Notes: a model not told the origin generated them from the letters alone. Shown: positions 11,691 through 33,100, counted from the first letter of the stretch. The stretch: 64,000 bases of DNA from Enoplolaimus lenunculus (GCA_030248215.1 JASANG010003352.1:125001-189000), one strand, 5' to 3'. Numbers and translations are program-made.

Positions 11691-13382
11691 TAGCAGAGAC
11701 TAGACTTTAGTTCGATTTATTTCACTTAATTTGTCATTTTACTCAACTTTTCTAGCTATAATTTTAAGTCAAACCATTTTCACGTCATCATTGATGGGAA
11801 AATGTCCCCAATGCTAACATGAATTGACGAAAAATGTCGCCAATAAACACGTTCAACCCGGAAGGGGGGGGGGGTGCGGGATCGGGGCGAACCCTTCAGT
11901 GGCACAATGACATCGTTGGAAACTTTTTCTTACCCCTTCAGTATTCGTTACCAGTTCACTGTTTAAGTTTCAAAAGCATAGGGGGACTTATATCACCGCT
12001 CGGAATGGTAAAAATATCTCAGATATCTGCTCAGTCAACGATCATTTTAACGGTAAATATGGGTATATAATACATACTAGTCAACATGGTTACAATGGTC
12101 AACCCTAAAAATCTCTTTTAAAACTGTTTATTCCACCCCGCAATCATTTTTGTTTACATTTCGGTTCACTTTTTTGATTCTGTTGCTACATCGTGTACGT
12201 TGACTTTCAAAACAATGTGTTCTCATTTGCATATATATGCTGTCTCTTGTTTATATATGAAACATTCATAACAACAGCTGGAACGCGGCCCAAAATACGT
12301 ATGTGGGGTGTTACAGCTTTAATAATATAAATAATGATAGATGTGATGACATATGCAGCAGAATAACCCCTGTACCTCTAAGATTCACAGTGGGTACATT
12401 TTGCGTAAGTCCAGTAGGCGCGGATATTCCGCCTAACTTACAAGCGAGGCTACAACATTTCTGATATCACAGCAATTCGCCACCCGATTTCTCGTCGACC
12501 GAATCATTTTACTCTGTAATTTCATCGACTCGACATTTCGTTACGCATCACTATAATTATTGTTAGGCTTAGGCTTACACTTAAGATTAAGCTTAGATTG
12601 ATTCACAAGCTTTAGGATACTGTTTCGATTCAACTTTTCGTGACCGAACGAAACATTTCCAACGAATGCCCAGCAGCCGTTTTCACTCCTCTGGCTACGG
12701 GCTCGACTCCAGCCGGCTAAAAAATTCATTTCCAGACAGGGTGGGGGGTGCGACCATCGCTGACCACCTTGAGCTACGCAGCCCGACTTGCATTTATTGT
12801 CACATACTGCAATTTGGTTGCCATAGCAATTGCTAACCAGTATTAGCCTTAAATATAACCAGATAAACCAGTCAGATATTTAGTCGGTGTATCCTCTTTT
12901 ATCTTTTTTTTCTCTCTAAACACCATCCTATCGCTGTTCGCTTGTCTAAGTCAATTACCTTGTGATGTTTTGGTTATTTTGAACCGAAACACATTAAAGT
13001 TGGTTCTCAGTTTCAACCAGGGTCGTGTGTATACAAGCGAGATGCAACGGGATATATGCGATTGCCACCAGAAATTTGTTACAAAAACACTAATAAACGC
13101 TCTAGCGAATCCGGAGAGGGGGGCGTACGACGTCGCCCGCGCCCCCCCCCCCCCGGAAGAAAAGCTTCTTTGTGGTACAATGACCAGGGTGCTACCTTAC
13201 CATTTCCCATCACTCACAAAATTTGTACACATATAAAGAAATCGTGGCTACGCGCCTGGTTTCTGGATTCAACAAGGTTGTAAGGGTTGCTGCTATACTT
13301 GTCGTAGGGCGGCGTTGTCCGTCGCCATATGGCGTAGCACGTGAGTAATTCGCGTGCGATACGTTCTGCACCGTGACGCACC
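11691..13382. other. Unassigned sequence
   Basis: No gene is seen. It contains G-runs near 11865 and C-runs near 13140, and a short TTAGGCTTAGGCTTACAC piece at 12563. The sequence is AT-rich otherwise. Confidence 0.4.
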
Positions 13383-14155
13383 GTGACGAACGGCGCCGTA
13401 CGAGTGACGAACGGTGCCGTACGGGTGACGAACGGCGCCGTACGGGTGACGAACGGCGCCGTACGGGTGACAAATGGCGCCGTACGGGTGACGAACGGCG
13501 CCGTCCGAGTGACGAACGGCGCCGTCCGAGTGACGAACGGCGCCGTCCGAGTGACGAACGGCGCCGACGAACGGCGCCGTACGAGTGACGAACGGTGCCG
13601 TCCGGGAGACGAACGGTGCCGTCCGGGTGACGAACGGCAGCGTACGGGTGACGAACGACGCCGTGCGGGTGACGGACGGCGCCGTGCGGGTGACGGACGG
13701 CGCCGTGCGGGTGACGGACGGCGCCGTGCGGGTGACGGACGGCGCCGTGCGGGTGACGGACGGCGCCGTACGGGTGACGGACGGCGCCGTACGGGTGACG
13801 GACGGCGCCGTACGGGTGACGGACGGCGCCGTACGGGTGACGGACGGCGCCGTTCGGGTGACGGGCGGCGCCGTACGGGTGACGGGCGGCGCCGTACGGG
13901 GGATGGACGGCGCCGTACGGGTGACGGTCGGCGCCGTACGGGTGACGGACGGCGCCGTACGGGTGACGGACGGCGCCGTACGGGTGACGGACGGCGCCGT
14001 ACGGGTGACGGACGGCGCCGTACGGGTGACGGACGGCGCCGTACGGGTGACGGACGGCGCCGTACGGGTGACGGACGGCGCCGTACGGTTGACGGACGGT
14101 GCCGTACGGTGACGAACGGCGGCGTACGAGTGACGAACGGCGGCGTAGGAGTGAA
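13383..14155 (+). repeat. 21-bp GC-rich minisatellite, about 36 copies
   Basis: The consensus unit is GACGGACGGCGCCGTACGGG plus T. Early copies carry GACGAACGG and late copies GACGGACGG. GGCGCC is palindromic and CpG content is far above the surroundings. The period is a multiple of three, so repetitive long frames (VTDGAVR-like on plus, PSPVRRR-like on minus) are open on both strands. I consider them non-coding. Confidence 0.9.
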
Positions 14156-14508
14156 ATGACAGACGGCGCCGGACGTCATCAAAAGTATAGCGCTACCCTA
14201 ACACTGGCCGTTAACCAGGGTTCCAACGAGAACTACATTTTGCCAGAACAGTACCACTGACAGGAATTGGTCAGCCCCAAAACCCATTAGACAGGCTGGC
14301 TGTGTGGCGTAGTGGTGAAGGTAGGCTTAGTGTTTTGTTACTCTGGTTTCGGTTCAGCTGCTATGCTAAAGACAACTTTTCGGCTCCCACCCACCCCCCA
14401 CATCCATCCTACCTCACTGCCACGTGCCAGCTACATCGAGCCTGTACCATGATTTCAAAGACGTACCGTCGAAACGGATATATTTTATATATGACGCATA
14501 CTAATTAC

Positions 14509-14890
14509 CAGGGTACAACCGGAGGTGAATCATACAGGAAGCCGAAGGTCAACAAATTTTGCCGGATCCGGAAGTGAGGCGACATTTGACAGTTATAAAA
14601 TGATGTTTAGTTTGCTAATTTTACTAAATATCAATCAAGTGTTGTTAAATATTTTAGATGTTACGCTTATTTTTTACGAAATCTCGGTAGCCTGTTTTTT
14701 GCTCAAAATTGTACCAAAAGTTAAACCAAAACGTGCCAAACAAATAAAAATATTTGTACAAAAATATGCACAATTTCCATACCGAAATTGTCGCAACCTC
14801 TGCCTCTGCCAGGAATTCTACCAGAGCCGAGGCCGGAGGTCGATTTTCTGCCGGAGCCAGAGACGGAGGTAGACTTCCGGTTGTATCCTC
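14509..14890. mobile_element. hAT-like MITE, CAGGGTACAACCGG family
   Basis: The left end CAGGGTACAACCGG is mirrored by CCGGTTGTATCCTC on the right. The left flank CTAATTAC and right flank CGTAATTAC match apart from one extra base, consistent with an old 8-bp target duplication. Accurate coding capacity is absent. Confidence 0.65.
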
Positions 14891-15345
14891 CGTAATTACA
14901 TATAATAACGACCCGGTATGTACCAAGTATGGGCTCTCAAATTGCCTAGTCCCGATTGTGATTCCGGTATTATTGAGTTGGTGTTTTCCACCCACGATTA
15001 TATAACCATATATAATACTTTTAAACCTGTGTTTACGTTTTATACTTTTCAGCAATAACTACCCTGCAATGCCTAGATTGCGATTTTTTGCGCCGGAACC
15101 GGATATACCGTCACTACCTTGGTTTACAACAGTAAACCCAGCGTCTTCAGACAACCTAATATAGCGTATTTACTAAATCATACCAGCGTCGTCTGTCTGA
15201 GTTCTACCTCACGCCTACAATATTGACCATGACCCAACCAACCAGTTCTACGACTATACATCCATAATCAAATCGAACCCACTCCAGCTTCTAAACGTAA
15301 GCTAATCGCCAGCGGCGCAACGCGCAACACCATCGCTTGGCAACA

Positions 15346-23406
<8,061 letters not shown>

Positions 23407-23854
23407 ACCAAACACGTCAAAAAAGTCCCCGTTGCCAGAGAGAGGGGCGCACCTCCGTGGGAAAAAAATTCGAAAAATTTCTACCTCACTTCTCTACGTC
23501 ATCAGAAAGCGTTGTATGCCTGTCGTAGAAACATTTTAGCACCTTTCCCAGCATGTTGAGACGGCTATGCCGCTGTGCATAAGCCATTTCAACACGTGTG
23601 GGACGCTGACTAAAAACATTTGCAGTTATATAAAGCATGCAACGATTTCTGACGAGTTACAAACGATGTGTTATTTTTTCTACGGGGGTCGGCATAGTTT
23701 TTCTGGGGGGGTGATTGAGTGGTCGAGAGTACCGTCGAAGCCCTATCTCTGGTTACGGGCTCAAACTAAACGTTGCGTTTCAAAAATACACAAGTTGAAA
23801 CAGACGTTTAGAATTTTCCAAAAACGTATATTAATATTGATAAATGTCAGTCTG
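23407..23854. other. Unassigned, downstream of the polyQ exon
   Basis: Presumably 3' UTR plus intergenic DNA. I did not find a clear polyadenylation signal cluster or other gene. Confidence 0.35.
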
Positions 23855-23982
23855 CAGGGTTCCCCAACACGGCCTACATTTCACCGGAACCACGAACAAG
23901 AATTGACTACTATTTCGCCGAAACCGGAACAGGAAGTGGAACAGGAATTGTGAATTTTTGCAGGAATTCCGGTGGAACTCTG
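23855..23982. mobile_element. Short hAT-like MITE, CAGGGTTCC ends
   Basis: It starts CAGGGTTCCCCAACACGG and ends ATTCCGGTGGAACTCTG. The flanks share CAGTC next to both ends, a possible decayed target duplication. Confidence 0.5.
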
Positions 23983-24189
23983 CAGTCAGGTGGCGAGAGT
24001 CTGTATAGCATCAATATCCGTAGTTACCGGTAGCTGTACAGTTTTTCCGGCATAGCATAGGCTTAGGCCAATCACTGGTGGGTTGATGATGTAAAATCAA
24101 AATGTCTGGGCCGATTTTTAGTGTCCCCCTGTCCTGAATACCGGACACGAAAAACCATAAAACACCCCTTTTGAAAAACTTCAACTATT

Positions 24190-24315
24190 GGTCCCAGCCC
24201 AACAGGGCCCGTAATGAATGGGAAGGTAGGGCGGCGGTTAAACCCTGCGAACATTTTCGCCCCATACAGAAAATTTTCAACCTTGCTTGTAAGTCAACCA
24301 AAAATCATTGTAAGG
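24190..24315 (+). mobile_element. CCCGTAGCCA-family MITE fragment
   Basis: Family phrases AGAAAATTTTCAACCTTGCT and TGTAAGTCA are present. The left end reads AGGGCCCGTAATGAATGGGAA, and the right end is missing. Confidence 0.5.
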
Positions 24316-24474
24316 TCAGGTCAACCGAATTGGCGTTCTTTTTGCACACTTTTCAGCCGATTTTTCATTTGGTGACACAAGAAACTGGAAACCGTTCGCA
24401 AATTTTATAAGACGAACACTTTGTTTCCCAAATCTTGGTTACGCCCATGTAAGACATGTGTCCCATCATCGAGC

Positions 24475-24727
24475 CGCCGCCCATCCTCGAGTCGCCGCCC
24501 ATCCTCGAGTCGCCGGCCACCATCGAGTCGCCGCCCATCATCGAGTCGCCGGCCACCATCGAGTCGCCGGCCACCATCGAGTCGCCGGCCACCATCGAGT
24601 CGCCGGCCACCATCGAGTCGCCGGCCACCATCGAGTCGCCGGCCACCATCGAGTCGCCGGCCACCATCGAGTCGCCGCCCATCCTCGAGTCGCCGGCCAC
24701 CATCGAGTCGCCGCCCATCATCGAGTA
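24475..24727 (+). repeat. 18-bp minisatellite, about 14 copies
   Basis: The unit is CCACCATCGAGTCGCCGG with variants (CCCATCCTCGAGTCGCCG). It is GC-rich in an AT-rich setting. The period is a multiple of three, so several frames stay open without coding significance. Confidence 0.9.
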
Positions 24728-25003
24728 GTTCAGAGGTTTACAGTTGCGCAAAACTCGAACCCCCATCAGCGATTGTTAACGCTTAGGCTACCAAGCAAAA
24801 AAATCTTAATCCATTCGCAAGAATTATTTTTGGCTGGGCTAAAACTTAAATAGATCCAGAATTAAGTATAGACTTGAATTTCTATTTTGATTTATCACAA
24901 TATGTATACAACTGTAGAATTTTTCTATTAAACTCATATTTACTAATAATTAATGAAACACGATCTATGTAGTGTTTCCATTTCTTATTCACTTTCCACC
25001 CCT

Positions 25004-25165
25004 CAGGCTTAGGCTTAGGCTTAGGCTTAGGCTTAGGCTTAGGCTTAGGCTTAGGCTAAGGCTAAGGCTTAGGCTTAGGCTTAGGCATGGGCTTAAGCTT
25101 AGGCTTAGGATTAGTCTTAGGCTTAGTCTTAGGCTTAGGCTTAGGCTTAAGCTTAGGTTTCGCAA
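25004..25165 (+). repeat. Interstitial TTAGGC hexamer array
   Basis: About 25 TTAGGC units, pure at the left and degenerating to TTAAGC and TTAGTC at the right. Related hexamers continue sparsely to about 25245 in the opposite sense (CCTAAG). Confidence 0.9.
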
Positions 25166-25377
25166 AACACTTACTTCGGTTTAAGCCTAAACCTTTACGT
25201 AAGCCATTAACTAAGCCTATACTTAACGCTAAGCCCTAAGCCTTATATAACCCTAAGTGTTGGGAAAAGTGTACACGAGCCGTTATTCGAAAGGTTATAC
25301 CACGCCTTAACCAATAAATACCGGGTACAACCGTAAACGTGTCGGTTGATAACCTATTTTACATTATAACCTGCAGT

Positions 25378-25609
25378 CGTATTCTCAACTGTGCGCAGTA
25401 GCTTGTAGCACCTATCACCAGTTAATACTATGTTTACCAACAACGCAACCACGGCGGTTACAAATCATAAAATTTACAAAAAGAGATACGTCAAATCAAC
25501 GACCAACCTTGTATCAAATTTCAAAACGTACCATTCTTCTGGTTCCAAAACTTACCAGACCTATTACCAACTGATGATAGGTGCTACACACACACACTTG
25601 AGAATATGG
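25378..25609. mobile_element. Foldback element, CGTATTCTCAA...AGCACCTATCA family
   Basis: The left arm (CGTATTCTCAACTGTG, then TAGCACCTATCACCAGTTA) pairs with the right arm (CAACTGATGATAGGTGCTA, then CTTGAGAATATGG). Single arms occur at about 5370, 31930 and 34250. It is non-coding. Confidence 0.6.
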
Positions 25610-26039
25610 ACACTGATTTAACAGCTGCCACAGAGTATGTACCAGAGTACCGAGTATTCTCACTAAAACATCGAACACAAACCAAAATATTAAACAATAG
25701 CAAACGTTAATCCTAACTAATACCTCGCCTAATTAAATACAGCGAGCAGTCTCCGGAGGCATAGCTTTAGCCTAAATGCGCTATTATCTAAAAAGCACTA
25801 AACAAAATACAAAAATAGCAAAAACGTATAAAATTGAAACAAATTAATTTTAATAATATGCATAATCAGAGTTTTCGTCCATTTATTATAAAAATAACCA
25901 CTATATGGACCTGGCGTCGGCATGTGCCAAAGAAAGTGTAGCAGAAAACCCCTGCGCCCCTAAACAGTTTTATATTTTTATATGGATATATTATATATGT
26001 ATATATATTTATATATTTTAATAATATATAATGTATAAT

Positions 26040-26442
26040 CAGCGTGCGACCGGATATCCGGATCCGGTGTAATATTCGCTAAATATCAATATCCGTATCG
26101 AGGCTACGGTATCCGGTATAAACCTACCGGATACCAGGTATTTACGGTGACGGTCCTACACTTCATAAAACTGGCTTGTAGACGTCTTTAACAACGTGCT
26201 GCGATTGCTTTTCTGGTCAAGTCATGAAGTTAACGATTTCATACGCTGAAGTGAAAATGAAAAGCACCACAAACTAACAATTAACTGTAATTCAGTAAAA
26301 TATATATATTTTGCGCGACTCAAATACTTTGAACAGTATACAAATTTACACGACTTATTCGGTTAATATCCGATTCCGGTAGAAAATTATATATCCGTAT
26401 CCGGTTTTGGTATGCGGTAAGTTAAGACCCAGTCGTACCCTA
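26040..26442. mobile_element. hAT-like MITE, CAGCGTGCGACCGG variant
   Basis: It starts CAGCGTGCGACCGGATATCC and ends CAGTCGTACCCTA. The flanking 8-mers TGTATAAT and TATATAAT agree at seven of eight. It is non-coding and contains repeated CCGGTAT / ATACCGG phrases. Confidence 0.65.
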
Positions 26443-27170
26443 TATATAATATGATATATACAATATATATGTGTGCATATATATTGCAATCCGTTGCGAA
26501 AGAACCGATTTCCTATTTTTGATCTACTCGTATTAAGTAGTGACGACTCGAAAAAAGTTTCAAACTCTAAAATGTTGCAAAACTACTATAACTGAACGTA
26601 CCTGTTGAAATCTGAAATTTCAGCTTTGTTTCACAGCAAATTTCAGTAGTCAACGCCTATCACTAACCGGTGATATGCGATAGACACATTTAGGATTACA
26701 GGCACAAAATATCCGATTCCGGCAAAAAAAATAGTTTATCCTGTACTTCGAGTTCATTTCATGTCTCTGACGTTTATACGAATACTGTTTGAAATTAGCA
26801 AAATGTTAGAAACATTCGATACCCGGACGTGGTTTAGCCAAGCTCACTTGTTATAATTTTTAATTATAAGCTTAAAATATCTCAAACAAGTAACAATTTG
26901 AAATATTTAAATACACAGTATTAACACGTTAGGATTACGCTACGTGTATGCGTAGGCTTAGGCTTTGGTTTAGGCTTATGCTTTAGTCGGCAGTCACTTC
27001 ATGAACCCTAAATGTTATGGAGCTCATCCGAATGACGTCTCCAAAAAGGCAACAAATGGTCATAAAAATCGCTACCTTTTAAAACCAAGATGGACTAAAA
27101 GATGTTAAAGACTGGATGTTATATCTTTCTCAACTCTCTGCCTCTGTCGACCGCAACAATTCCGACTTAC
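26443..27170. other. Unassigned; expected to hold the end of INTS7
   Basis: The INTS7 exons run minus-strand into this region, but I found no further exon I can defend. A possible one begins near 27098 on the minus strand (reading SDFYDHLLPFW), with a poor acceptor and a stop soon after. Confidence 0.3.
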
Positions 27171-30100
27171 GTACCACATCAATCAGTTTTTCAAGTATTC
27201 CCACAGCAAACGCATGTGCACCGTATCGCATTGCTATTCTCGATAGTCGATACCACGACCATGCGTCCAGTTGCTCGGGTAACAGTTGTTCGATGGAAGC
27301 TTCAGGATTCGAGCCTGACAATCAAAAAATAAAACCTGTATTACGAAAATTGGAACGTCCAAGATACGTAATTTGGGTATCGTTCAAGCTAGTAATTTTA
27401 TATATGTACTTGTAGTTTCACGCGAAACCAAATTATTTCGCAACAACTTGAAATATTTTGGGTTCTACAATAATTTAAAATATCCGTACGGCAAATATTG
27501 CAACCAGGTTGACTACTACGTATAATTTCAAATACGTCTGAAACGAATGGAATCAGAATGAAAAACTACAGTTTTATCTGTTGATATTTTAAGGTACGCA
27601 AAATACAAAACTATTCAACTTTGTCATATACAGTCTAATCTACGTTTACACAGGCATTTCAATTAATACCGACTTAAATCACCCCATTAAGAACATATCG
27701 CTAAACGAGCGACATGCACCTCGTCTTTCAAAAATTGAAATTTCAGTTCAGATTTCATAAATAAAACGCTTTTAAATGATCAGTTCAAAATTCAAATTTC
27801 AAATTAATGATTTTTAATTGGTTAAAATAACCAAGGGAGGATCGAGCATTTTTAAAACAAAGAGGCTCACACTACTTCAAAGTATAATTGTACAAATTAG
27901 CTGACGGCCGTAGCAGTGATATAAGCATATTCCTAAGCTTAAACCTAAGTCACTAATCCTGTAACATGGACTAGACGTACGCTTAAGCATAATCAAAACT
28001 TTTCCACTATGCACACAACAACAACAAACGTACCCTACCATCCGTAACTAAAACCGTCAGACTTACGAAACACTAATCCAGCTGCAAGAATCCCGGCGTC
28101 TTCAAGTCGATATTCACCGCCGTTTGTACAACAACACGCGTGACTTTGCCAGAAATGCGAATTATTCCGCACAGCGTCCGAAACTTGAGCAGCGACACAT
28201 GGGAATCTATCAACCAATGCTGACAATGCCGCAAACAACAAACTGAGATCACTGTTGTAGCTTGAATGTTGTTCGTCGCTATTGCTAAAAGACAAAATTG
28301 TTCGAAGTCAGATTATTGCTCGCCATGGGGAGACTGTTTACGTTTGTAATTCAGAGTCTGAAGACAACTATTATGTAATTATATACTCTCTTCTTGAGTA
28401 AGTAAAGTGCCATAACAGATACCACATATTTTCAGCCCCTGCCAAGCGTACATCGTACCGGTTATTGTAAAAAACAGGGGCGGAACAGTGTTATAAGCAT
28501 ATTCCTTAGCCTAAGCCTAAACCTAAGCCAAGCAAAAAAAATTAGTCTGAAGCTTAAGCTTACTCTTTTCTAGTTCACAGACAAACGTTCCGCCTTTGAT
28601 CTTTACATGGGCCATCTTACCTTACAGAACACTGGAGTCGCAATAGAAACGCTGCTGCCAGATCGCGTCCTGTTACATCGTTCCTGAAAATTTAAATATC
28701 AAATTAAGTAACCTGGCCTAAATAACCATGGCCTGAATAACAGTTCTGCCTACGACATACGATGCATCATCAATTTATTAATAATGTATACATTATGCTT
28801 GTATTGCAAAAGCACACCGAAACAAGCGTTAGGAAGCTTATAGTCACCTTTTGATTTCCAATCAAAATCGACTTTACGAATATGTGTACACATATTGTTT
28901 TATGTTAATTTTTTATTTATACTTTACTGCGCCAGCGGCGGGCGGCAATTTTATTATTAAAAAATGCCGCACGTCGCCGGCACAGTAAACAATACGTAAC
29001 CGTAACATTTTGACCAAAGACAACCAAGCCCACATACCCAAAAATTTATCTAAGAATCATCTAAAACAAAATCAAGATCATACACCAACCTTACAGGCTT
29101 TATTATCAGCTACATTAATAATTAGCCTAACCCTAATTAATACCTGAAGTGGTTAATTAAATTCACCTTCTAGAAGTAAATTACAAAAAGTAATAAAAAT
29201 ATTTATAACACTAGTCTTTTTCAGCCGTACCTCAAGAAATCGCTACTTACCCTTCGAAACTTTTACAGCACCCTCACTACTACGAAATCTCGGATACTGC
29301 TGTCCTGGTCACATGGATTAATTACAGTTTTCACCCTTAAAGCATATGCTTGGACTAACTTTCCGCACATCTTTATCATAACTCGGAACAAACACGACGC
29401 CGACTGTAATGAAGTTGCTGTACTCATAAGCATTGTAAACAAACATAACACTTCTCGTTGAAGTTGTTCAGTACTAGCGCCATGTTCCTTTGATGTTTCA
29501 GTTGTAGTAGTATTAGTAGTGGTTGTTGGTGCTGTTGTTGTTGTTGTAGCAGCAACTGATTGGCGAGTTGCCACATAAGTCGCCAATGTTTGAATCGACA
29601 CCATAGCAACGCGTGGACTACGCGAAAAACAGTACAACTTTAGCTTTTCGATTTGTTCAAACGAAAACATCTGCTGAAACAATAGCGTCGTGTGCTATGC
29701 CCATTCTCAAATGTGTATACCAACTATTACCAATAATTGGTGCTAGGTTTCCTAACATTCGAACCAGACTAGAGAGAGGTTCGAACTATTGCCGATTTTC
29801 GCATTTGATTTGACTTGCTTGTAACTACAGTGTTCAAGATGCATGGCATGTGCGCTTTACTTTTAGAAAACCTATTAGAGTTTTTCTTGTGCTACGCCGT
29901 CCGCCGCCGTAAAACACCGCGAGGCATTTAGCGTCACAAATAAAGTATACATCTCAGATGTGTCGCACAGTGACGTCCGGTGCCGCAGGACAACGCGCGT
30001 AGAATGGCAACAGAAGTTCGGATTCGGTTCCAGGTTCGGCAAAACTAAAGGTTCGGAATCGGTCGAATCGTGTGGTCGGTGCCACGTTGAGTGTGTGTTT

Positions 30101-33100
30101 CATAAAAACTATTTTTTGTTATAATGCACGATGTCGCACGGCGAGCATAGCACAACACTTACTCAACTGGAGACAGCTGTAACACAGGTTTGAGAAAACG
30201 GCTTCTGAAAGCCAAATTTGTTTTTAGATTATAAACATTATCGCGGCATCAGTCGAAATATACTGAAAAAAAGTTTGAAAAATATTAATCAACAATCGTT
30301 TCTGCAAAAAAATTATTTTAAAAAATCTCACATTAAATTAAAATTGACAAATTTTACCTTTTCGTCAGCTGAATTTGTGATTTCTGATTCCAACAGTGAT
30401 ATGACCACTTTCAACGACAACGCTATTTCGCTACCAATATCAACAGAACCTAAATCAAAAACAGTACACAGTATATAAAAGCTGAATTCAACTTGTTAAT
30501 GCAGATTGAATTTACTTCAGGAAACAAGAAATTTACACGCAGAAGTTATTCTAAATACTCATTTTGAGTACCCGAGAATAAATCTTCAAATCATTCATCC
30601 AAATTGCATAACATTGGAAGTCAAAAATGCTGGTCTTACTGTAAATGGCTGCGTTTCTAAAACCTTACTTAAGTATAACTTTAACTTTATAGAACTACAT
30701 GTATTGAGCGATGCTCAAACATATTTTTTAATCAGTCAAGTTAAACATTCCAAAATAATAAAGCGCAAACAAATAGTTTGCCCACTTATTTTCCAATAAA
30801 TTAATCTAATATGCAACTTAGTTATTAGCTAGCTATTCATTTAATCGAGATTGAAGGGTTATAATCATGTATTCAGATTTCTCGCACAGCCCTAATTTAG
30901 GCTTAACTCATTAAGCTATGCAAATTAGCTAGTAGATAATCATTCAATTATTAGTTTTGGAGGTTTATAAACAATTTATTCAGCTTGTTCGCACCCAGAA
31001 ACCCTTGAGTAACCCTAATAATCAGGTAATAATTTAAAAAGTCCAAATTCAGGCTTATCAGTTAAGCAAATATGTAAATTAGCTAAGTACTCAATTATTG
31101 TTTTTGGAGGTTTATAAACAATTTATTCAGATTTCTCGAACCTAATAACCCTTAAGTACTGAAATTAGATTAATTGTAACCCTAATAATTAGTGAAATAC
31201 AGTAAAAAGTCCAAATTTAATAAGCTTAATCAATTATGCAGATTAGCCTGTAGCTTATAAACGACTTAAAGGTTTGAAACCATAATACGAGGTTAACACC
31301 CTAGGATAATACGTTTTCAAACAAAAATATTTTATCAAAATCGGTCCAACGGTTCCGGAGATTCTTTTCCGATGATCGGACGGACATTCATCTTTCGACC
31401 CCCGAGTACAAAACATAAAACACTTCAAGAAACTCTGAGCTTCGCTCGAGGTTTCGCTTTGCTCAAACTATGTAGATATAAGTCGTCTGTACCCTGTAAG
31501 AACCAGAAATCAACAGCATTATTTAGGTTTTGGGCACAAACCAGGAAAGTTCAACCTCGGGCGATACCTCACCAATATAGGATAGCAACTTTGTAAACTG
31601 TAATTCGGTCCAATGATGCGGTCGTAACGCGGCAATTCTTCCAAGACCTTGCAACGCGACAATTTTTGCTTTTTTCGCACGAAAATCACACTGACCTTTG
31701 TTCTTTTCCAAAATGTCTGAAATCAAACGCAAATTAAATAGTTACTGACTTCATAAAAAAGTAATTTTACACAATCAAGCGACTGCTGTAAACATGAGCG
31801 TCAGGTTTACAACGGTAGCACAAGATAGCATAACTTTATTGCAGTCTGAAAGAAAACAAATCTTGCTTGATATTACAAAAATATAACTACTACACTTTGC
31901 ACTGCGGCTATCCTTTTCAAAGCTAATCATAACTACTGGTGATAGGTGCTACACACATGTAAAAAATATCAAGCATATGTTTACCTAATAAATAGTCAAT
32001 ATTTCGCTCGAGTGACATCACAGACCGCAACGCAAGATCCGTCATAACTTGAATCATAACATGAGGGCAGCTTGGCAGCAAATCTTCAGGATGTCCAAGT
32101 TGTTCAATTTGCCTAAAAGCAAAATCCTACGTTCTAAGGTGCGTCCATAAATCTTGGCTCGGGCTTCGATAAAAAAATTGACACCCAGTTCCGGTATCTT
32201 CATCTGTATGATATTTATCGCGGAAAACACCCATACCATAGCACATAACTGTGTATTAAAATACTATTTGATGACCAAAATCACAATATATCACACTGAC
32301 TTTTGTTCGTGATGACAGAAATAAGCATACCATCATGATATGCAGTGAATACTGATACCGCTGTAACAACAAATGACAACAAACTATAACAACTAGTAAT
32401 AAAATAGCTAGTAATGCATTATCCACAATAATTTGCTTATACTGTTTGAAAAATAACGCAACAAGAATGTATTCGTGTTGTGTACAATTGTTAATGGCTG
32501 GGTTTCTAAAATCTTACTTAAGAATTTACTTAAGCTATGCTTAAGTAAGTACTTAAGTCGGTGACTAAAGTAAGTACTTAACTTTTCGAACAAAACAAGT
32601 AAACGCCAAATGTGAGCCATTCTCATAACAAAAAAGTAACAGTTTTGATTTATATTAAGGAGGCACCACGAGTCTGCAATTACGGTTGCACATAGGTTCG
32701 TATACCTGAACGATTAATTTGTAATCTATCAGATTTAATCAGCTGCCCAAGTATTTACTTAAGTCCGCTTTTAAAAACGACAAAATGGCTAAGTAATTAC
32801 TTAGCACATACTTAAGTACCAAGCGATACTTAAGTAGGATTTCAGAAACCCAGCCAATGTTTTCAAAGTTTATGCAACTTGTTTATTGGAAAGCCAATAT
32901 CAAATAATTAATGTTGATAATATGCATACGTAAGTTCAACAGCAATTTGAGTCTACAAGCTGCACAAACATTAGACTCTAGATAACAAACCTGGGATCGG
33001 CATGTTTGAACACTGCAACCAGTTCCCGCTTCATTTCCGGCGGATACGCGAGTGACACCAACAATAGCCGAACTTTTTCAAACACCGAATCCAAAAATTC

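Noticed and set aside
13214-14182. Long Arg/Pro/Ser or Gly/Ala/Val repeat proteins on both strands
   Set aside because: They are products of the 21-bp minisatellite; period divisible by three, both strands open, no conserved domain.
14296-14370. Possible tRNA-derived SINE head (TGGCGTAGTGG)
   Set aside because: An A-box-like string is present but the B box is poor and no second copy was noticed in the window.
24365-24853. Repetitive frames over the 18-bp array
   Set aside because: Same reason: several frames open on both strands in a minisatellite.
25004-25165. A true chromosome end
   Set aside because: The hexamer array is short, degenerates on one side and is followed by normal genes, so it is interstitial.
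30218-30799. Two AT-rich open frames on the plus strand inside an INTS7 intron
   Set aside because: Composition is Asn/Lys/Ile/Phe-rich as expected from AT-rich DNA; no recognisable domain or splice context.
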